Shown: positions 26,861-36,577 of the stretch, one piece after another
Layout of the letters: each line of letters begins with the position of its first letter
Position numbering within the stretch: the first letter of the stretch is position 1
Assembly (NCBI GenBank): GCA_030748335.1
Contig: JASMMD010000010.1
Location: 1-42,565, forward strand
Reading direction: 5' to 3'
From: Candidatus Thalassarchaeum sp.
Lineage (GTDB): Archaea; Thermoplasmatota; Poseidoniia; Poseidoniales; Thalassarchaeaceae
Length of the DNA: 42,565 bases
The notes under the pieces: model-generated
Seen by the model: only the letters and a program-made list of their open reading frames with translations
What the model was told of the DNA's origin: nothing
The model's database searches: none
Program-made: the position numbers and the translations under genes

Positions 26861-27286
26861 ATGGCAAGTCCCGACCCGAGCATTTTCACACTAATCATCC
26901 AAGGCGAGATTCCGTGCCACAAGGTGTATGAGGACGAGTACGTCTTTTCCTTTCTGGACATCAATCCCTGCAGCGTCGGTCACACCCTAGTGGTGCCTAA
27001 GGAGCAGTGCGCCTCGCTCGACGAGCTGTCCGATGAGGCATCCGCAGCTGTCGGAAGAGTCCTTCCCAGAATCTCCAGAGCTGTCCTAGCGGCGTCCGGC
27101 GCGCGGGATTTCAACGTCCTACAGAACAACGGCGAGGCAGCTTACCAATCAGTGTTTCACGTCCATTTTCACATAATCCCCAAGCACGATGATGGCAGTG
27201 GCTTAGCATGGCCTTTCGCCACCACTCAGCTCGACCCCGCGCAGGGCGCAATTTTAGCCGAACGCATCCGCAGCCACTTGGAATGA
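26861..27286 (+). CDS. HIT family protein
   Basis: 'IIQGEIPCHKVYEDEYVFSFLDINP', 'VFHVHFHIIPK' HIT triad. Confidence 0.95.
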   Translation: MASPDPSIFTLIIQGEIPCHKVYEDEYVFSFLDINPCSVGHTLVVPKEQCASLDELSDEASAAVGRVLPRISRAVLAASGARDFNVLQNNGEAAYQSVFHVHFHIIPKHDDGSGLAWPFATTQLDPAQGAILAERIRSHLE

Positions 27287-28806
27287 CCCGGTGCGTTCTC
27301 AACCACCGGCCCCCTGCGGACATCATGTCCGACTCGCGCGAAGCGCCCGATGTTCTGCCTCGGCTGTCAGACAGCGCTACGAGGGTCAATGTCGGAAAGC
27401 TGGAGCGCGTACCGTGGGACCACAGCGGCAGGCACCCCGGAAGCCGACCGTTCTGGGAGGTGATCCGCAGAGTCGTCGATATAGCTTGGTCATACATCAT
27501 CAGGAACTCGGAGATGGACAGCCCACCCGAGCTCGAGGGTGGTTCCGTGTACGCCTCGATGCACCTCAACGGTTTGATCGACCCGTTGGCCATCATGAAG
27601 TCTCAGGACCGCCGAATCATCGCTATCGGCAGGCACGACATCATGACCATGCCTGTCATCGGCTGGCTCACTCGCCGGATAGGCTCGCAGCCGGTAATTA
27701 GGAGGGCCGAGTTGGAGAGGGGGGTTGGTGACCCCGGGTTCGCCAAGAGAATCAATCAGAGAAGCATGCTGACCATGGCCAACTGCATCGCCTCGGGCCA
27801 TGCAGCCATCGTGATGCCTGAGGGCAAGTCGCATCAGGACTCTAAGCTTCACGCACTTAGGACCGGAGCCCTCCGATTCACCCTTAATGCTGCCAGCATC
27901 GCACACGAGCGTGGCCTACCTCAACCCGTGATCCAACCGGTCGGTCTGCATTTTAGATGCCACTACTGGTTCCGCACGGACGTCTTCGTCGAGTTCGGAG
28001 AGCCAATAGCGATTCCACTACTCGACGACTCCCAACACCACACCGCTCTCGCAAGAGGGGAGTGGCTTGAACCACCAGCAGAGCAAGTCATCCCCTTGCG
28101 TGATGAGTTGTACGAGAACCTGTCTCACATTACTCCAGACGCCCCGGATTGGGAGACGTACCGGGCGTGGCACCTGCTGGCCCATCTGAGGGCGAACTCC
28201 TCTTCGACACCCCTCGGCTCGCTGAAGCAGGAGGTCTTGGCCGCCCGCGACATTCGGGAGAGGATGACCCAATTCGAGGACTCCGAAGACCTAGTCGAGG
28301 GCGCCAAGGAAGCCGCGCAGATATTGCACTCAAGGGAGTTGGACGCCCGCACCTTAGACATCCAAGGGAGGATTAAACGAGAATCCAAACTCATCAATGG
28401 AGTGCTAGGAGTCATGGCAATGCTCCTCGCTGCCCCCATCAGCGTGCCATCGACCGGTTTGCAGGCTCTGGTCGGGTGGTATACGGGTAACAACTCTGAC
28501 GAGGGCATCGACGCTAGGACGACGCATCACATGATTGGCGCAATCCTCTCTCCCCTAGTATTCTGGCCGTTGATCTCACTCGCCTTCCTCTACTCTATTT
28601 TCGGTGCAACGGCAATCCTCCCTCTGTACCTCGCGGCCTCTATCCCGACCATTCACCTGTCCAACCTGATTTTCCTCAGGGGCTACGACATGTGGACCGA
28701 CTTCGGTGATGCTCGGAGGAGGAGAAGCCTCGCCTCCTCACCTCTTGGCACTCGCTTGGAGGAGTTAGTACTCCACCTGTCTCCCAGACTCGGCGTTCTC
28801 AAATAG
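27283..28806 (+). CDS. PlsC-like phospholipid/glycerol acyltransferase with C-terminal TM region
   Basis: 'ASMHLNGLIDPLAIM' acyltransferase motif, 'AIVMPEGKSHQDSKLHALRTGALR', C-terminal hydrophobic segments; start 27283 or 27325. Confidence 0.78.
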   Translation: MTRCVLNHRPPADIMSDSREAPDVLPRLSDSATRVNVGKLERVPWDHSGRHPGSRPFWEVIRRVVDIAWSYIIRNSEMDSPPELEGGSVYASMHLNGLIDPLAIMKSQDRRIIAIGRHDIMTMPVIGWLTRRIGSQPVIRRAELERGVGDPGFAKRINQRSMLTMANCIASGHAAIVMPEGKSHQDSKLHALRTGALRFTLNAASIAHERGLPQPVIQPVGLHFRCHYWFRTDVFVEFGEPIAIPLLDDSQHHTALARGEWLEPPAEQVIPLRDELYENLSHITPDAPDWETYRAWHLLAHLRANSSSTPLGSLKQEVLAARDIRERMTQFEDSEDLVEGAKEAAQILHSRELDARTLDIQGRIKRESKLINGVLGVMAMLLAAPISVPSTGLQALVGWYTGNNSDEGIDARTTHHMIGAILSPLVFWPLISLAFLYSIFGATAILPLYLAASIPTIHLSNLIFLRGYDMWTDFGDARRRRSLASSPLGTRLEELVLHLSPRLGVLK

Positions 28807-28827
28807 GACGGGCACCCCAAACCCTCC

Positions 28828-29460
28828 ATGAACTCCCGCGAGGCTGCCGACAAGGTGCGCGAGTGGCTGCAGAGTGAGCATCTTGAAGCCCGCGACGTCG
28901 CCGACCAACAGGCCTTGATACATTTGCATGTCAGATACCCCCCTACCAAGCAGGGCCACGTGTTCAACGTCGTCATCCCGAAGAACCGGAATCTAGTCCT
29001 AATCTACTCAGTCACTCGGGTCGACGAGGGCCAGCAGATGGAGATGACAGAGCACTCCGAGGGCGAGCCAGGAGAGTGGGAGAGGTGGCTGCACGACACT
29101 AGGATACATCTGACTCAAGCTGACCTCGATTGGGTTCTCCACGTGGGCAAGAAGAATAACGGTGTACCCGGCCCTCTGCAGGCCTTCAATCTCTCTCGAC
29201 CGATTTGGCTGGACGGGCTCACCCAGAACGAGTTCATGCACACGATGCGCCACCTATGGCTCACAAAACTCGCTCTGATTCACAAGATCAAGTTCGCCTA
29301 CGGACCTGGCATCGGCAAGCCCGGGCCGGTCGACGACTGGATTGCGAAGAAGGCCCAGAGCAGGGACAGTCAGTCCCCTGCGCAACCAGAGGTCACCGAG
29401 ATAGACACAGATGAGACCGGCGGCTTCGGTCGTGACTTCGATCCCTCAGAATGGGTGTAG
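28828..29460 (+). CDS. Hypothetical protein, possibly DUF2299-like
   Basis: 210-aa ORF in good coding context; family suggestion from general resemblance only. Confidence 0.65.
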   Translation: MNSREAADKVREWLQSEHLEARDVADQQALIHLHVRYPPTKQGHVFNVVIPKNRNLVLIYSVTRVDEGQQMEMTEHSEGEPGEWERWLHDTRIHLTQADLDWVLHVGKKNNGVPGPLQAFNLSRPIWLDGLTQNEFMHTMRHLWLTKLALIHKIKFAYGPGIGKPGPVDDWIAKKAQSRDSQSPAQPEVTEIDTDETGGFGRDFDPSEWV

Positions 29461-29574
29461 ATCTGGTGTCCTCGCGGGTGCGCGCTCTCGCGCGCGGGTG
29501 ACGGCAGGGGGTCGAGGTTAAGTATCGAGGGAAGCCAAACTGTGGCATTACAGCAGCTTGCTGGAGGGTTGAAA

Positions 29575-32500
29575 ATGGAAACTGCGAAGATGAGAAACAG
29601 CGTGACGATGGTTCTACTGATGGTTATGAGTACGTTTGCGGCGATAGAGATCCCGCAGGCCGAGGCCAGCGAGGTGGTACTGACCGACGCGATTCAGATA
29701 GTCAACGGAGGCTCGGCGAACGACAAGATGGTGGCTACCGATGCCGACTCGATGGGCAATGTGCATTTCATCTGGAGTCGCAACACCCAGCACCTGTGGT
29801 ATCAGATGCACAACCCGAGGGGTGACGTGCTGATTTCCGAGACTCAGATATCCAACCCCGGAGCACATCGTGCATGGCACCCAGATATCAGTGTCGACAG
29901 TGATGACAACCTGCACATCACTTGGACCGACAAGGCCGCACAGTGGACCATTATGTACACCATGATCGACCCGTCACAGGATGACCAGAACGGCGATGCT
30001 GCAATCGACAGCGTAATTTCCATAATCGATGACTTCGAAGTCTCGGTACACACCCAGAACCGTGACTGGCCGGCAATCGACACGGATTCTGAGAACAACG
30101 CCCACATAGTCTGGGAAGACTCGTTCGAGCCTCTCGACAAGTTCTACCAGCAACCGCAGATTTACTACTCTATGGTACAGCCAGACCTGAATTCTCGCGA
30201 GGCCGTGGTCGCCGTCGGCGAGACCCTACTCACCCCGATAATCGGCCACAAGGGTCACCCCGACGTCGCCGTCGATGCCGACGACTTCGTCCAGATCGTC
30301 TGGGACGACACCCGTGGAGGTAAGGTCGAGATGGTGGCTCCGATAGACACCTCGGGTTCGATGAATACCGAGTGGGCCGATATGTGCGTGGTCTTCTACG
30401 GCGGCTACTTCGCTAGCGGTGGCTACTTTGAGGGACTGAAGCCAATGCTGCTGCGAGCCAACATGACAGTCTACGAGACCCTGTATGCACTCAGTGGTAA
30501 CTGGCCCAGTGCGGCCACTAGTGGTAACTGCGCCGCTGCGTATCAGACCGGCGGGTCGGGCAGTCAAGGACCTAGAGGCACTCCACTGGGCCTGACCCCT
30601 GGAGATGACTCCGGCGGCATCAGGGAGCTCACAGAGGTAGTGTACAACAACGGAGCAGTCAACCTGCCGCAGGACGGCGGTTACTACAGCGAGTTCTGGG
30701 GACCCGGCTCCACCTGGGCGTGCCTGTCATGGCGTGACTCCAGCGGCAACGTTCCCGGCAACCCCCCTACTCAATTGGACCACCACTGGAACCCGAACGC
30801 GACTAAGATTGTCATCCCTATCTCCGATGAGGGCCCCTATGGCGGCGACCCCGCTCAGCAGTCCGACGACACCCAGAGTATCAACGAAGCCCACGACGCA
30901 TGCGTGATTGCCGGAATCATACCGGTCCCACTTCTGGCGGCCGGCTGGGGCCAGGGCTCGACAAACGTCGGTTCACACATGATGGATCTCGCCCAGTGTC
31001 CAAACGGCTTTGTCAGTCTGAACACGAGGACGTGTCCCGGGTCGAATATCCGCCTGACCGACGCGGAGGGCCAGATGTACAGCTTCCCTACTTCATCCTC
31101 TGCCTCAACCGAGTTGCAGTTGATGGTGGAGGCCATGGTCTACCTATCTACCAACAACTCCCGCGAGATCTACATGACCGTGCTAGATCCCCTTTCCTTG
31201 ATTCAGAACCCACCTCCTACCTGGCAGATGGGCGACTCTGGCACCTTCATCGACACAACCGCAGACAGGTACATCGAGGACCTCGGTCCCTCAATCGATG
31301 GTCTGGGCTACGGAAACCTCGTCGTTGTCAATGACACCAGAATCACCCTAAATGACGCATACAGCCTGCATCCAGCGATCTCGGTCGATACGTCGGGTAA
31401 CACCCACTTGGCGTGGATGGATGGACGTGCCTATGGATTCGACATCGACGTGAATTACGAGATATACTACACGAGGCTGCGACTCAGGGGAGCGGGCGAG
31501 TGGGACGGTGCCCCCGATGGGTTGCCCTCTTACGGAATCAAGCAGATTGTCGATTCAGCGGTATCTAACGTCGAGGGAATCGATGGGATTCCGACGGGTC
31601 GACCATTCGGGGCCAATTCGCACATGCCCGCAATTCTCACTGACTCTTTCGACAACGTGCACCTGACGTGGCTGGACAACTACAACGAAACACAGGGCGA
31701 GACCATCGTTTACACTAGGCTGAATCACACCAACGACGACTACCCGGAGGGCTTCCCCCTCAACTCACTGGCCGCTGGCGTCCTCGACCCGTGGGAAGTA
31801 ATCCCGATCACTGAGTGGCAGTCCGACAAGCTCGGTCCGAACTCGCCCGCGGTTCCTGATCTGGGCCAGCCACCGGCATTCGCCAACGACCTCGGCAGCG
31901 GAGCACACATCGCCTGGTCCGACACCAACAAATGCAGTGACACCAGTAACGGAGGAACCTACACCCTGTGCTACGTACATGTCCTGACCGGCCTAGTCGA
32001 GGTCGCCCTCACAGAGACGGAGACCTACTACCACACCATCGAGCCCGGTGAGCAGACTCTGTACAACATGACAATATCCAACCCGACACCGGGCCCCGCG
32101 GAACTCGTCGCTGACACCTTCACCGTGACTATGGAAGGAGTTCCCAACAATTGGACTGCTACGCTGTTCTTTACTACCAACCACACGCCGATTTTTGACT
32201 CCACCCCGGTGTTCCTGCGCGGTGGCGACGTCATTCAAATGTACATGCGCGTCCGCGCCCCGTCAATCTACCAAGCTCACGCAGACGAATTGGCTTCGAT
32301 TACCGTGACCGCGATTTCCCACAAAGATCCGGCCATCAGGGATGATAGAATCACTCTGACCTTGATGGACGTGGTGCATGGCATCGATTTGGATACCAGT
32401 CACTACCAGGTCGACGTCGAACAGGGAGAATCCGCATTCTTCTCAATCACGGTCAGCAATACCGGTAACGTGTACGATACGTTCGCGTTCTACGACCCAT

Positions 32501-34686
32501 CCACTTTAGAGGGACAGGTCGAATGGGCCTTGCCATTTGGCTGGGGTCTCACGTTCCCGACGTCGTTGTCATTGGATCCCGGCCAGTCTGTGACTAGGAA
32601 CCTGCAGGTCAGCGTCCCGACGTCACAGGAACCCGGGACCTTCGTCATCTACCTGAAGGGGTGGTCCACCGGCGAACCGGTGCTGTCCATTGATCAGGGA
32701 ACTTTCGATGTACTCGAGCTCTGGATCAACGTCTCGATCAAGAGCACAGGGAACATAGTCTTCCAGATGGGCGATACAACTCAGTACGTCCTGCCCGGAG
32801 AATGCTCCAACTTTGACATCGAGGTCACCAAGCACTTCACTCCGGGTCACTTGATATTCACCACACCAGGGGGTCCTGAGGAGAGACCTCCCGAGATATC
32901 CGAGCAGACTTGGAGGTTCGACCACTGGACTGTCGATTTGGACTTCTCGCAAGCCCCGGGAGGCAATGGGATTTCTGATAACGCGCCACGCTATTGGTCA
33001 ATAATCGACACACCATACACCGTCACGGCAATCATGTGCGCGCCCTATAATGCCACTGCGGGCCTAGGTGACTCGGTCACCGTCAAGGCCCACTTGGAGG
33101 GCGCGCCTCGCGTCAGAGACTCCGTGGTCCTACTGACCAACGTAATACAAGAGTACGACTTGGAGGGCAGTGTTCCCGAGAGCATACTATCACTGCATCC
33201 CGGTCAGACATACCAACTGGACACGACAATCAACAACCAAGGCAACGGAGCTGACAGGTTCGACATAACAGTGGGTTCTATCACCGACTCGTTCGGCGGA
33301 TCGCACGTATGGGACATCAACATACCCAGAATCCTGTTTACCGAACTGGACCGGGATGATTCACAGACTGTCCCCATTCTCATCGGCGTGCCCGAGAGGA
33401 CCCACGCGGGACAGTACACCATAATCCTGCATGTGCTCAGCGAGGAGTCCTATGAGGGGACTAGACTGAGGGACGTCATAGAGTTGCAAGTGGAGATTAT
33501 CGAGTTCCATGACATGAGGATAGAGGTCGATCCGATGGTCGAGAGCAGAATCAAGACCACCGCTCCGGGAAGAATCGTCCGATTCACCATGAATATCACC
33601 AACTTCGGCAACGTGAACGACCAACCGACGCTGCACAATCACACCCTCTACGACAGCAGCGACCAATTTTCCTGGCAGACTACCCCCACCATGGGCCCCT
33701 TGCTGGACACTTGGCAGATCAGCTACGCATTGCTCGAAGACTTCGACACTGAGTACCCGGTAGAGAGGACATGCGTCACCCAGATTATCGGTGAGGAACC
33801 ACCTGCCGATGGCTGCTACCTATCAGCCCAGACGAATGCTTGGACTTTGCCAGTCATGGAGGCATACTCGACCCTTCAGATTGTCGTCATCATTCAGATT
33901 GACCCAGCCGCAACCCTAGCCAATAGGGAGATTGGAATCAAGGTCCTCTCCATGTCCGGGTCCTCCGAAGAAGGCGGCGACCACGACGAGACTGCGGTGT
34001 GGGACGACTCCTGCACCCTCGATGCTAACAGGGACGGCCTGCCGGACAACTACCGCCCCAACTGCGACACTAACGAGCAGGTCATCGAACTGAGACTGCG
34101 GGCACCGGACTTGATCATCCTAGATGTCCACGCTGCGGTCTACACCGGTGATGTCGGGGAGATGCTGTCAGTCAATGTCCAGGTGGTCAACGCGGGCAAC
34201 GCCCATGCCACTGATGTAAACATCATACTGTGCGTCGACCAGTCCGTATCTGACATCAAGAAGAACGGCTGTGACGAGGAGAATATTGTCTACCGGCAGA
34301 TTGTCGAGGCGATTATGCCGTGTGATAGTCCACAGACCAACTGCCAAGGCGAGGATCCACCACAGATAGCATTGCTCTACATGGTTGAGGCAGGTAGTCA
34401 CGACGTCGTCGTCGTCATTGACCCCGACAACGTCATCGTCGAGACTAACGAAGCCAACAACATTCAGAAAGTCTCGAAGAAGATGGGCTCGAACCTAGGC
34501 GTCCTCGACGTGGGCGTCGAGGTCATAGCCCAATACACCGTGCCTGCCATTGTCCTCGGAGCGACCATGGCTCTAGCTGGAGTGGTCGCTGTGGTCATGA
34601 CGGGTCGAAGGGAGGAGGCGAAGATCCGCTTTGCTGAAAAGTCCAGTATGATCTCGAACCTAGACGATGAGGACATGGTCTTCTGA
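29575..34686 (+). CDS. Very large secreted/cell-surface protein: signal peptide, beta-propeller-like repeats with vWA domain, Ig-like/NEW3/CARDB-type repeats, C-terminal TM anchor
   Basis: N-terminal signal 'SVTMVLLMVMSTFAAIEIPQAEA'; repeats 'VDSDDNLHITWTD'; vWA MIDAS-like 'PIDTSGSM'; 'AVYTGDVGEMLSVNVQVVNAGNAHATDVNI...DPDNVIVETNEANN' CARDB-like; TM 'VPAIVLGATMALAGVVAVVMTG'; RBS-like GGAGGG before ATG 29575. Confidence 0.85.
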   Translation: METAKMRNSVTMVLLMVMSTFAAIEIPQAEASEVVLTDAIQIVNGGSANDKMVATDADSMGNVHFIWSRNTQHLWYQMHNPRGDVLISETQISNPGAHRAWHPDISVDSDDNLHITWTDKAAQWTIMYTMIDPSQDDQNGDAAIDSVISIIDDFEVSVHTQNRDWPAIDTDSENNAHIVWEDSFEPLDKFYQQPQIYYSMVQPDLNSREAVVAVGETLLTPIIGHKGHPDVAVDADDFVQIVWDDTRGGKVEMVAPIDTSGSMNTEWADMCVVFYGGYFASGGYFEGLKPMLLRANMTVYETLYALSGNWPSAATSGNCAAAYQTGGSGSQGPRGTPLGLTPGDDSGGIRELTEVVYNNGAVNLPQDGGYYSEFWGPGSTWACLSWRDSSGNVPGNPPTQLDHHWNPNATKIVIPISDEGPYGGDPAQQSDDTQSINEAHDACVIAGIIPVPLLAAGWGQGSTNVGSHMMDLAQCPNGFVSLNTRTCPGSNIRLTDAEGQMYSFPTSSSASTELQLMVEAMVYLSTNNSREIYMTVLDPLSLIQNPPPTWQMGDSGTFIDTTADRYIEDLGPSIDGLGYGNLVVVNDTRITLNDAYSLHPAISVDTSGNTHLAWMDGRAYGFDIDVNYEIYYTRLRLRGAGEWDGAPDGLPSYGIKQIVDSAVSNVEGIDGIPTGRPFGANSHMPAILTDSFDNVHLTWLDNYNETQGETIVYTRLNHTNDDYPEGFPLNSLAAGVLDPWEVIPITEWQSDKLGPNSPAVPDLGQPPAFANDLGSGAHIAWSDTNKCSDTSNGGTYTLCYVHVLTGLVEVALTETETYYHTIEPGEQTLYNMTISNPTPGPAELVADTFTVTMEGVPNNWTATLFFTTNHTPIFDSTPVFLRGGDVIQMYMRVRAPSIYQAHADELASITVTAISHKDPAIRDDRITLTLMDVVHGIDLDTSHYQVDVEQGESAFFSITVSNTGNVYDTFAFYDPSTLEGQVEWALPFGWGLTFPTSLSLDPGQSVTRNLQVSVPTSQEPGTFVIYLKGWSTGEPVLSIDQGTFDVLELWINVSIKSTGNIVFQMGDTTQYVLPGECSNFDIEVTKHFTPGHLIFTTPGGPEERPPEISEQTWRFDHWTVDLDFSQAPGGNGISDNAPRYWSIIDTPYTVTAIMCAPYNATAGLGDSVTVKAHLEGAPRVRDSVVLLTNVIQEYDLEGSVPESILSLHPGQTYQLDTTINNQGNGADRFDITVGSITDSFGGSHVWDINIPRILFTELDRDDSQTVPILIGVPERTHAGQYTIILHVLSEESYEGTRLRDVIELQVEIIEFHDMRIEVDPMVESRIKTTAPGRIVRFTMNITNFGNVNDQPTLHNHTLYDSSDQFSWQTTPTMGPLLDTWQISYALLEDFDTEYPVERTCVTQIIGEEPPADGCYLSAQTNAWTLPVMEAYSTLQIVVIIQIDPAATLANREIGIKVLSMSGSSEEGGDHDETAVWDDSCTLDANRDGLPDNYRPNCDTNEQVIELRLRAPDLIILDVHAAVYTGDVGEMLSVNVQVVNAGNAHATDVNIILCVDQSVSDIKKNGCDEENIVYRQIVEAIMPCDSPQTNCQGEDPPQIALLYMVEAGSHDVVVVIDPDNVIVETNEANNIQKVSKKMGSNLGVLDVGVEVIAQYTVPAIVLGATMALAGVVAVVMTGRREEAKIRFAEKSSMISNLDDEDMVF

Positions 34687-35424
34687 TTAGCGAGCTAACC
34701 ACCAGGGTAGAGGCGTGCCCTCGCGTGCTGCGACGAGGCGGCCTTGGTTGGCTGCGAAATCACGCATGAGGCGTTCGCGCAGGGTTTCCATCATCTCCTC
34801 CGCGTGCATCGACTGGATGCGCAGGCCCTGTGAGAAGGCATCTAGATCGAGCGGCCTGCGAGGATGACTCATCATGGCGTGCGCCAACTGCCTCTCCTCG
34901 TAGGTTCCGGACTGCTCTGAGATACTCGGGGAGACCTTCTTCATCACTTGCTGGTGCAACGCTATCACAGCGTCACGATGTCCGTCGATACGCTCGAGCG
35001 CGGAATCCAACTCGGACAGAACTCCCATGGCTTCGACCATGGGCAACTTACGACGAGTACCCAGCCTGTCGACCACTCCATCTAATTCGGGAGGCAGCCT
35101 GTTGGACAGGCGCATCGGTCCACCTGAGGGAATACTCCTGTGCTCCGCGCGGAAGAGGTCCGGCCCCAGATCGAGACGCAGCGAGAATGACTGGTTTACC
35201 GTATACATCTTCTTCGGCGGCCCTCCCTTCTCCGAAGGGACGCGCTCGGAGTCGACGAACCCCGACTCTTCAAGGACTCTGAGGTGTTTCACTACGGCCT
35301 GCTGGCTCACATCCAGCAACTCGGAGAGCTGCAGGGGGTAATGCGGCTCCTTGACCAGCCTCCTGAGAATCTGGCGTCTGGTGGGATTCTCAAGTATCGC
35401 CAGCGCCTCGTCGAAATCGACCAC
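34687..35424 (-). CDS. Winged-helix HTH (ArsR-like) transcriptional regulator
   Basis: 'LAILENPTRRQILRRLVKEPHYPLQLSELLDVSQQAVVKHLRVLEESGFVDSER'; GTG start. Confidence 0.88.
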   Translation of the reverse strand: MVDFDEALAILENPTRRQILRRLVKEPHYPLQLSELLDVSQQAVVKHLRVLEESGFVDSERVPSEKGGPPKKMYTVNQSFSLRLDLGPDLFRAEHRSIPSGGPMRLSNRLPPELDGVVDRLGTRRKLPMVEAMGVLSELDSALERIDGHRDAVIALHQQVMKKVSPSISEQSGTYEERQLAHAMMSHPRRPLDLDAFSQGLRIQSMHAEEMMETLRERLMRDFAANQGRLVAAREGTPLPWWLAR

Positions 35425-35430
35425 TTACTT

Positions 35431-35447
35431 CCCAACCCGGGGTTGGG
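35431..35447. promoter_or_regulatory. Inverted repeat CCCAACC-CGG-GGTTGGG upstream of HTH regulator
   Basis: Perfect 7-bp arms ending 7 nt from the regulator start codon; extra half-site CCCAAC at 35468-35473. Confidence 0.55.
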
Positions 35448-35513
35448 TAGTGGAGGCCTTCTAAAAACCCAACTTGAGCATAGGATAATATCTGTCGAAC
35501 TGGTAAAACCGCC

Positions 35514-35807
35514 ATGGGGACCGGCAGAACGGTGCTAGTCACTATCCTAGTCATCGCCGGTGTGCTGTTGCTGGTCCTTTCTTGGGGCGCGTCTTTCGCC
35601 GACGATTACCTCGAAGACAGGATAGCCGAGGATTGCGATGATGAGGTTGGGACGATCGGACAGATAATCGGTGCCGACGAAGGCCAGTGCCAAGACGCAC
35701 GAGACTTGCGAGACCAAGTCGCTTCCGTCGGCCAGATGCTCCTATACCTCGGAGGCGGCTCTTTACTCGCCTCAGTCGCGTTGGTCGTAATGGGTAGAAG
35801 GCAGTGA
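35514..35807 (+). CDS. Small two-TM hypothetical membrane protein
   Basis: 97 aa, 'VLVTILVIAGVLLLVLSWGASFA' and 'MLLYLGGGSLLASVALVVMG'. Confidence 0.7.
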   Translation: MGTGRTVLVTILVIAGVLLLVLSWGASFADDYLEDRIAEDCDDEVGTIGQIIGADEGQCQDARDLRDQVASVGQMLLYLGGGSLLASVALVVMGRRQ

Positions 35808-36577
35808 TTAGCCTTCGTCCCAACCACGCCATCCCCCCTCATCTTGAGCAGGGGGTTCATCGGCGGCTTTGGTCTGCCCCGGGAACGGATCGGCCACCGT
35901 CTCAGAAACCTCAGCCATGGGCAGGCCGTGGTGCTGCCGGTACAACTCGTCAGTGGTCGGCAACTTGCCTTCTTCAGTAAACACCACCTCCCCTCCTACC
36001 TTCTTGCTCTGGCCTCTTCCCACCAGAGTTAGGACGATTGCGACGATGCCCAGTGGCAGACCTAGGCAGCATCCGAAGAACATCATCACGAACCAACCAT
36101 TCCCGAACAGCGCACTCTGCGCAGAGACATCATCCACGAACCACAGAGTGGTGCTCGCATCGTTGTACAGCGTGTATTCTCCTGCCGGCGCGGTTCTGAA
36201 CACCCTGACCGGAGCATACATCGTACCGTCCTCACCGGGTCTCTCAAGATCTAGGGCGGTGGGCGCAGAACCACTTTCCTCCGCACCCGAGGAGTCAATC
36301 AGCCTGAGGTCGCCCCCCTGCTCATCCTCCCCTGCTACTCGCAGAGCGACGTACTCGCCGAACTGACTCAAGGAGACCTCCCCACTCTCTCCTGGCTCCA
36401 GCTCCAGCATGTGCCTCTGCGCCGGGTCCAATTCGTCGAACATCACCGGCATGGCGTTGTAGTAAGACACAACACCCAGCAACACCAGCAGTATCGAAGC
36501 TCCCGAGAGCCTCTTGGCCCATACCGACACGTCTGCCACGCTTTGAGGTGGAGCCCTCTTGCTATCAGACTTCTCAA
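35808..36577 (-). CDS. Hypothetical two-TM membrane protein with acidic Trp-containing C-terminal tail
   Basis: ORF open to 36722 overlaps top6A 3' end; real start near 36530-36577 (non-ATG); TM segments 'LSGASILLVLLGVVSYYNAM' and 'WFVMMFFGCCLGLPLGIVAIVLTLVG'. Confidence 0.65.
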
